From Streptomyces sp. DH37 (GTDB lineage Bacteria; Actinomycetota; Actinomycetes; Streptomycetales; Streptomycetaceae), in contig NZ_JARVKV010000049.1 of the NCBI RefSeq assembly GCF_029813835.1, positions 1-51,530 on the forward strand: a stretch of DNA of 51,530 bases, given 5' to 3'. Under the pieces are notes generated by a model that saw only the letters and a program-made list of their open reading frames with translations, was not told the DNA's origin and made no database searches. Below, piece after piece: positions 49,708-51,530 of this stretch (the first letter of the stretch is position 1; each line of letters begins with the position of its first letter). Both the position numbers and the translations under genes were made by a program.

Positions 49708-51483
49708 GTGCGCAAGGTGCTCATCGCCAATCGCGGTGAAATCGCTGTCCGCGTCGCCCGGGCCTGCCGGGACGCCGGGATCGCGAGTGTGGCCGTCTAT
49801 GCCGATCCGGACCGGGACGCGCTGCACGTCCGGGTGGCGGACGAGGCTTTCGCGCTGGGCGGTGACACCCCCGCCACCAGCTACCTGGACATCGGCAAGG
49901 TGCTCAAGGCCGCCGCCGACTCCGGCGCGGACGCAGTCCACCCCGGCTACGGTTTCCTGTCGGAGAACGCGGAGTTCGCCCAGGCCGTCATCGACGCGGG
50001 GCTGAACTGGATCGGCCCGCCCCCGCAGGCCATCCGCGACCTGGGCGACAAGGTGGCCGCCCGCCACATCGCCCAGCGCGCCGGCGCCCCGCTGGTGGCC
50101 GGCACGCCCGACCCGGTCTCCGGCGCCGACGAGGTCGTCGCCTTCGCCGAGGAGCACGGCCTGCCGATCGCCATCAAGGCGGCCTTCGGCGGCGGCGGAC
50201 GCGGTCTGAAGGTCGCCCGCACGCTGGAGGAGGTCCCGGAGCTGTACGACTCGGCCGTGCGCGAGGCGGTGGCCGCCTTCGGCCGCGGCGAGTGCTTCGT
50301 CGAGCGCTACCTGGACCGGCCCCGGCACGTGGAGACCCAGTGCCTGGCCGACAAGCACGGCAACGTGGTGGTCGTCTCCACCCGCGACTGCTCCCTCCAG
50401 CGCCGCCACCAGAAGCTGGTGGAGGAGGCCCCGGCGCCGTTCCTGACGCAGGAGCAGAACGCCGAGCTGTACCGCGCGTCCAAGGCCATCCTCAAGGAGG
50501 CCGGCTACGTCGGCGCGGGCACCTGCGAGTTCCTGGTGGGCCAGGACGGCACGATCTCCTTCCTGGAGGTCAACACCCGCCTGCAGGTCGAGCACCCGGT
50601 CACCGAGGAGGTCACCGGCATCGACCTGGTCCGCGAGATGTTCCGCATCGCCGACGGCGAGGAACTCGGCTACGACGACCCGCCGATGCGGGGGCACTCC
50701 TTCGAGTTCCGCATCAACGGCGAGGACCCGGGCCGCAACTTCCTGCCCGCTCCGGGCACGGTGACGCGGTTCGACCCGCCGTCGGGTCCGGGCGTGCGGC
50801 TGGACGCGGGCGTGGAGTCCGGCTCGGTCATCGGCCCGGCCTGGGACTCCCTGCTGGCCAAGCTGATCGTCACCGGCGCCACCCGGCAGCAGGCCCTCCA
50901 GCGCGCCGCCCGCGCCCTGGAGGAGTTCACCGTCGAGGGCATGGCCACCGCCATCCCGTTCCACCGCGCGGTGGTGCGCGACGCGGCCTTCGCCCCCGAG
51001 GTCAACGGCCGCCCCGAGGGCCCGTTCGACGTCCACACCCGGTGGATCGAGACCGAGTTCGTCAACGAGATCAAGCCGTTCGCGGCCCCCGGCGCGGACG
51101 ACGAGGAGGACGAGCCCGGCCGCGAGACGGTGGTGGTCGAGGTCGGCGGCAAGCGCCTGGAGGTCTCCCTGCCCGCCTCGCTGGGCATGACGCTCGCCCG
51201 TACCGCCGCGGCCGGCGGCGCCCGCCCCAAGCGGCGCGCGGCCAAGAAGTCCGGGCCCGCCGCCTCCGGTGACGCCCTGGCCTCCCCGATGCAGGGCACC
51301 ATCGTCAAGGTCGCCGTCGAGGAGGGCCAGCAGGTCTCCGAGGGCGATCTGATCGTGGTGCTGGAGGCGATGAAGATGGAGCAGCCCATCAACGCCCACC
51401 GCGCCGGCATCGTCAAGGGCCTGAACGCCACCGTGGGCGCCGGTGTCAGCTCCGGCGCCGTCATCTGCGAGATCAAGGACTGA
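49708..51483 (+). CDS. accA: Acyl-CoA carboxylase alpha subunit (biotin carboxylase + BCCP)
   Basis: A 591-residue fusion of biotin carboxylase (about 1-450: KVLIANRGEIAVRVARACRDAG, GGGGRGLKVA, EFNT-type FLEVNTRLQVEHPVTE) and a carboxyl-carrier domain with the biotinylation site EAMKMEQP (Lys556, about 36 residues from the end). It provides carboxybiotin to PccB and AccB-type subunits for malonyl- and methylmalonyl-CoA. GTG 49708 follows AAGGAGGG. BirA in this window would modify Lys556. The length matches S. coelicolor AccA2. Confidence 0.95.
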   Translation: MRKVLIANRGEIAVRVARACRDAGIASVAVYADPDRDALHVRVADEAFALGGDTPATSYLDIGKVLKAAADSGADAVHPGYGFLSENAEFAQAVIDAGLNWIGPPPQAIRDLGDKVAARHIAQRAGAPLVAGTPDPVSGADEVVAFAEEHGLPIAIKAAFGGGGRGLKVARTLEEVPELYDSAVREAVAAFGRGECFVERYLDRPRHVETQCLADKHGNVVVVSTRDCSLQRRHQKLVEEAPAPFLTQEQNAELYRASKAILKEAGYVGAGTCEFLVGQDGTISFLEVNTRLQVEHPVTEEVTGIDLVREMFRIADGEELGYDDPPMRGHSFEFRINGEDPGRNFLPAPGTVTRFDPPSGPGVRLDAGVESGSVIGPAWDSLLAKLIVTGATRQQALQRAARALEEFTVEGMATAIPFHRAVVRDAAFAPEVNGRPEGPFDVHTRWIETEFVNEIKPFAAPGADDEEDEPGRETVVVEVGGKRLEVSLPASLGMTLARTAAAGGARPKRRAAKKSGPAASGDALASPMQGTIVKVAVEEGQQVSEGDLIVVLEAMKMEQPINAHRAGIVKGLNATVGAGVSSGAVICEIKD

Positions 51484-51530
51484 TCCGCGGACTCCCGGCA
51501 CACGGGAAGGGGGCGGGACGGCTTCGGCCG

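Overview
The window is high-GC actinobacterial DNA, almost certainly from a Streptomyces: strong third-position GC, many GTG and TTG starts behind GGAGG-type ribosome sites, and typical genes (fused SecDF, lone biotin-carrying AccA, PccB with a tiny epsilon subunit, class III adenylate cyclase, LAxTG surface protein, RepSA/TraB conjugation genes). From memory, the order of the right flank (L,D-transpeptidase, hutH, GGDEF, enoyl-CoA hydratase, cya, birA, pccB, accE, maf, accA) resembles the S. coelicolor SCO4934-SCO4921 region, and metB/membrane protein/msrA resembles SCO4958-4956. This was not checked by alignment.

Layout. 1-9.85 kb is core chromosome: secDF, a two-component pair, two DksA/TraR zinc-finger genes, an MreB-like ATPase, cystathionine gamma-synthase, a membrane protein and msrA. 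9.77-25.86 kb is an actinomycete integrative and conjugative element inserted into the 3' end of msrA by a serine recombinase. An 11-bp core is repeated at both ends, and the displaced native msrA tail lies at the right end. Cargo comes first: an aminoglycoside-phosphotransferase-like kinase, a TPR regulator divergent from an ATP-binding protein, small genes, and an AT-richer block with a helicase-less type ISP restriction-methylase. Then follow a tRNA-Ser(UGA) attachment relic and the backbone: KorSA-type repressor and operator, Pra/SCO3933-like protein, TraB translocase, small Spd-like proteins, RepSA initiator and recombinase.

25.86-27.4 kb is a scar field. It holds a decayed second msrA 3' end, a further copy of the attL arm, a second msrA-tail-like segment, and a regulator fragment that has lost its DNA-binding half. 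This indicates repeated integration at msrA. 27.5-31 kb is accessory: a secreted ALF-repeat protein with a fresh 147-bp duplication, a membrane-anchored NB-ARC ATPase lacking its sensor domain, and a YrhB/Imm35-like protein.

31-51.5 kb carries signalling and metabolism. A methanogen-output-domain protein is paired with a PP2C/SpoIIE phosphatase, followed by a DJ-1/PfpI protein, a giant secreted subtilase, an L,D-transpeptidase, a sortase substrate, hutH, a diguanylate cyclase, adenylate cyclase, BirA and the acyl-CoA carboxylase subunits that BirA biotinylates. The best leads are the msrA island with its nested scars, the solo type ISP enzyme with its small convergent neighbour, and the truncated NB-ARC gene.
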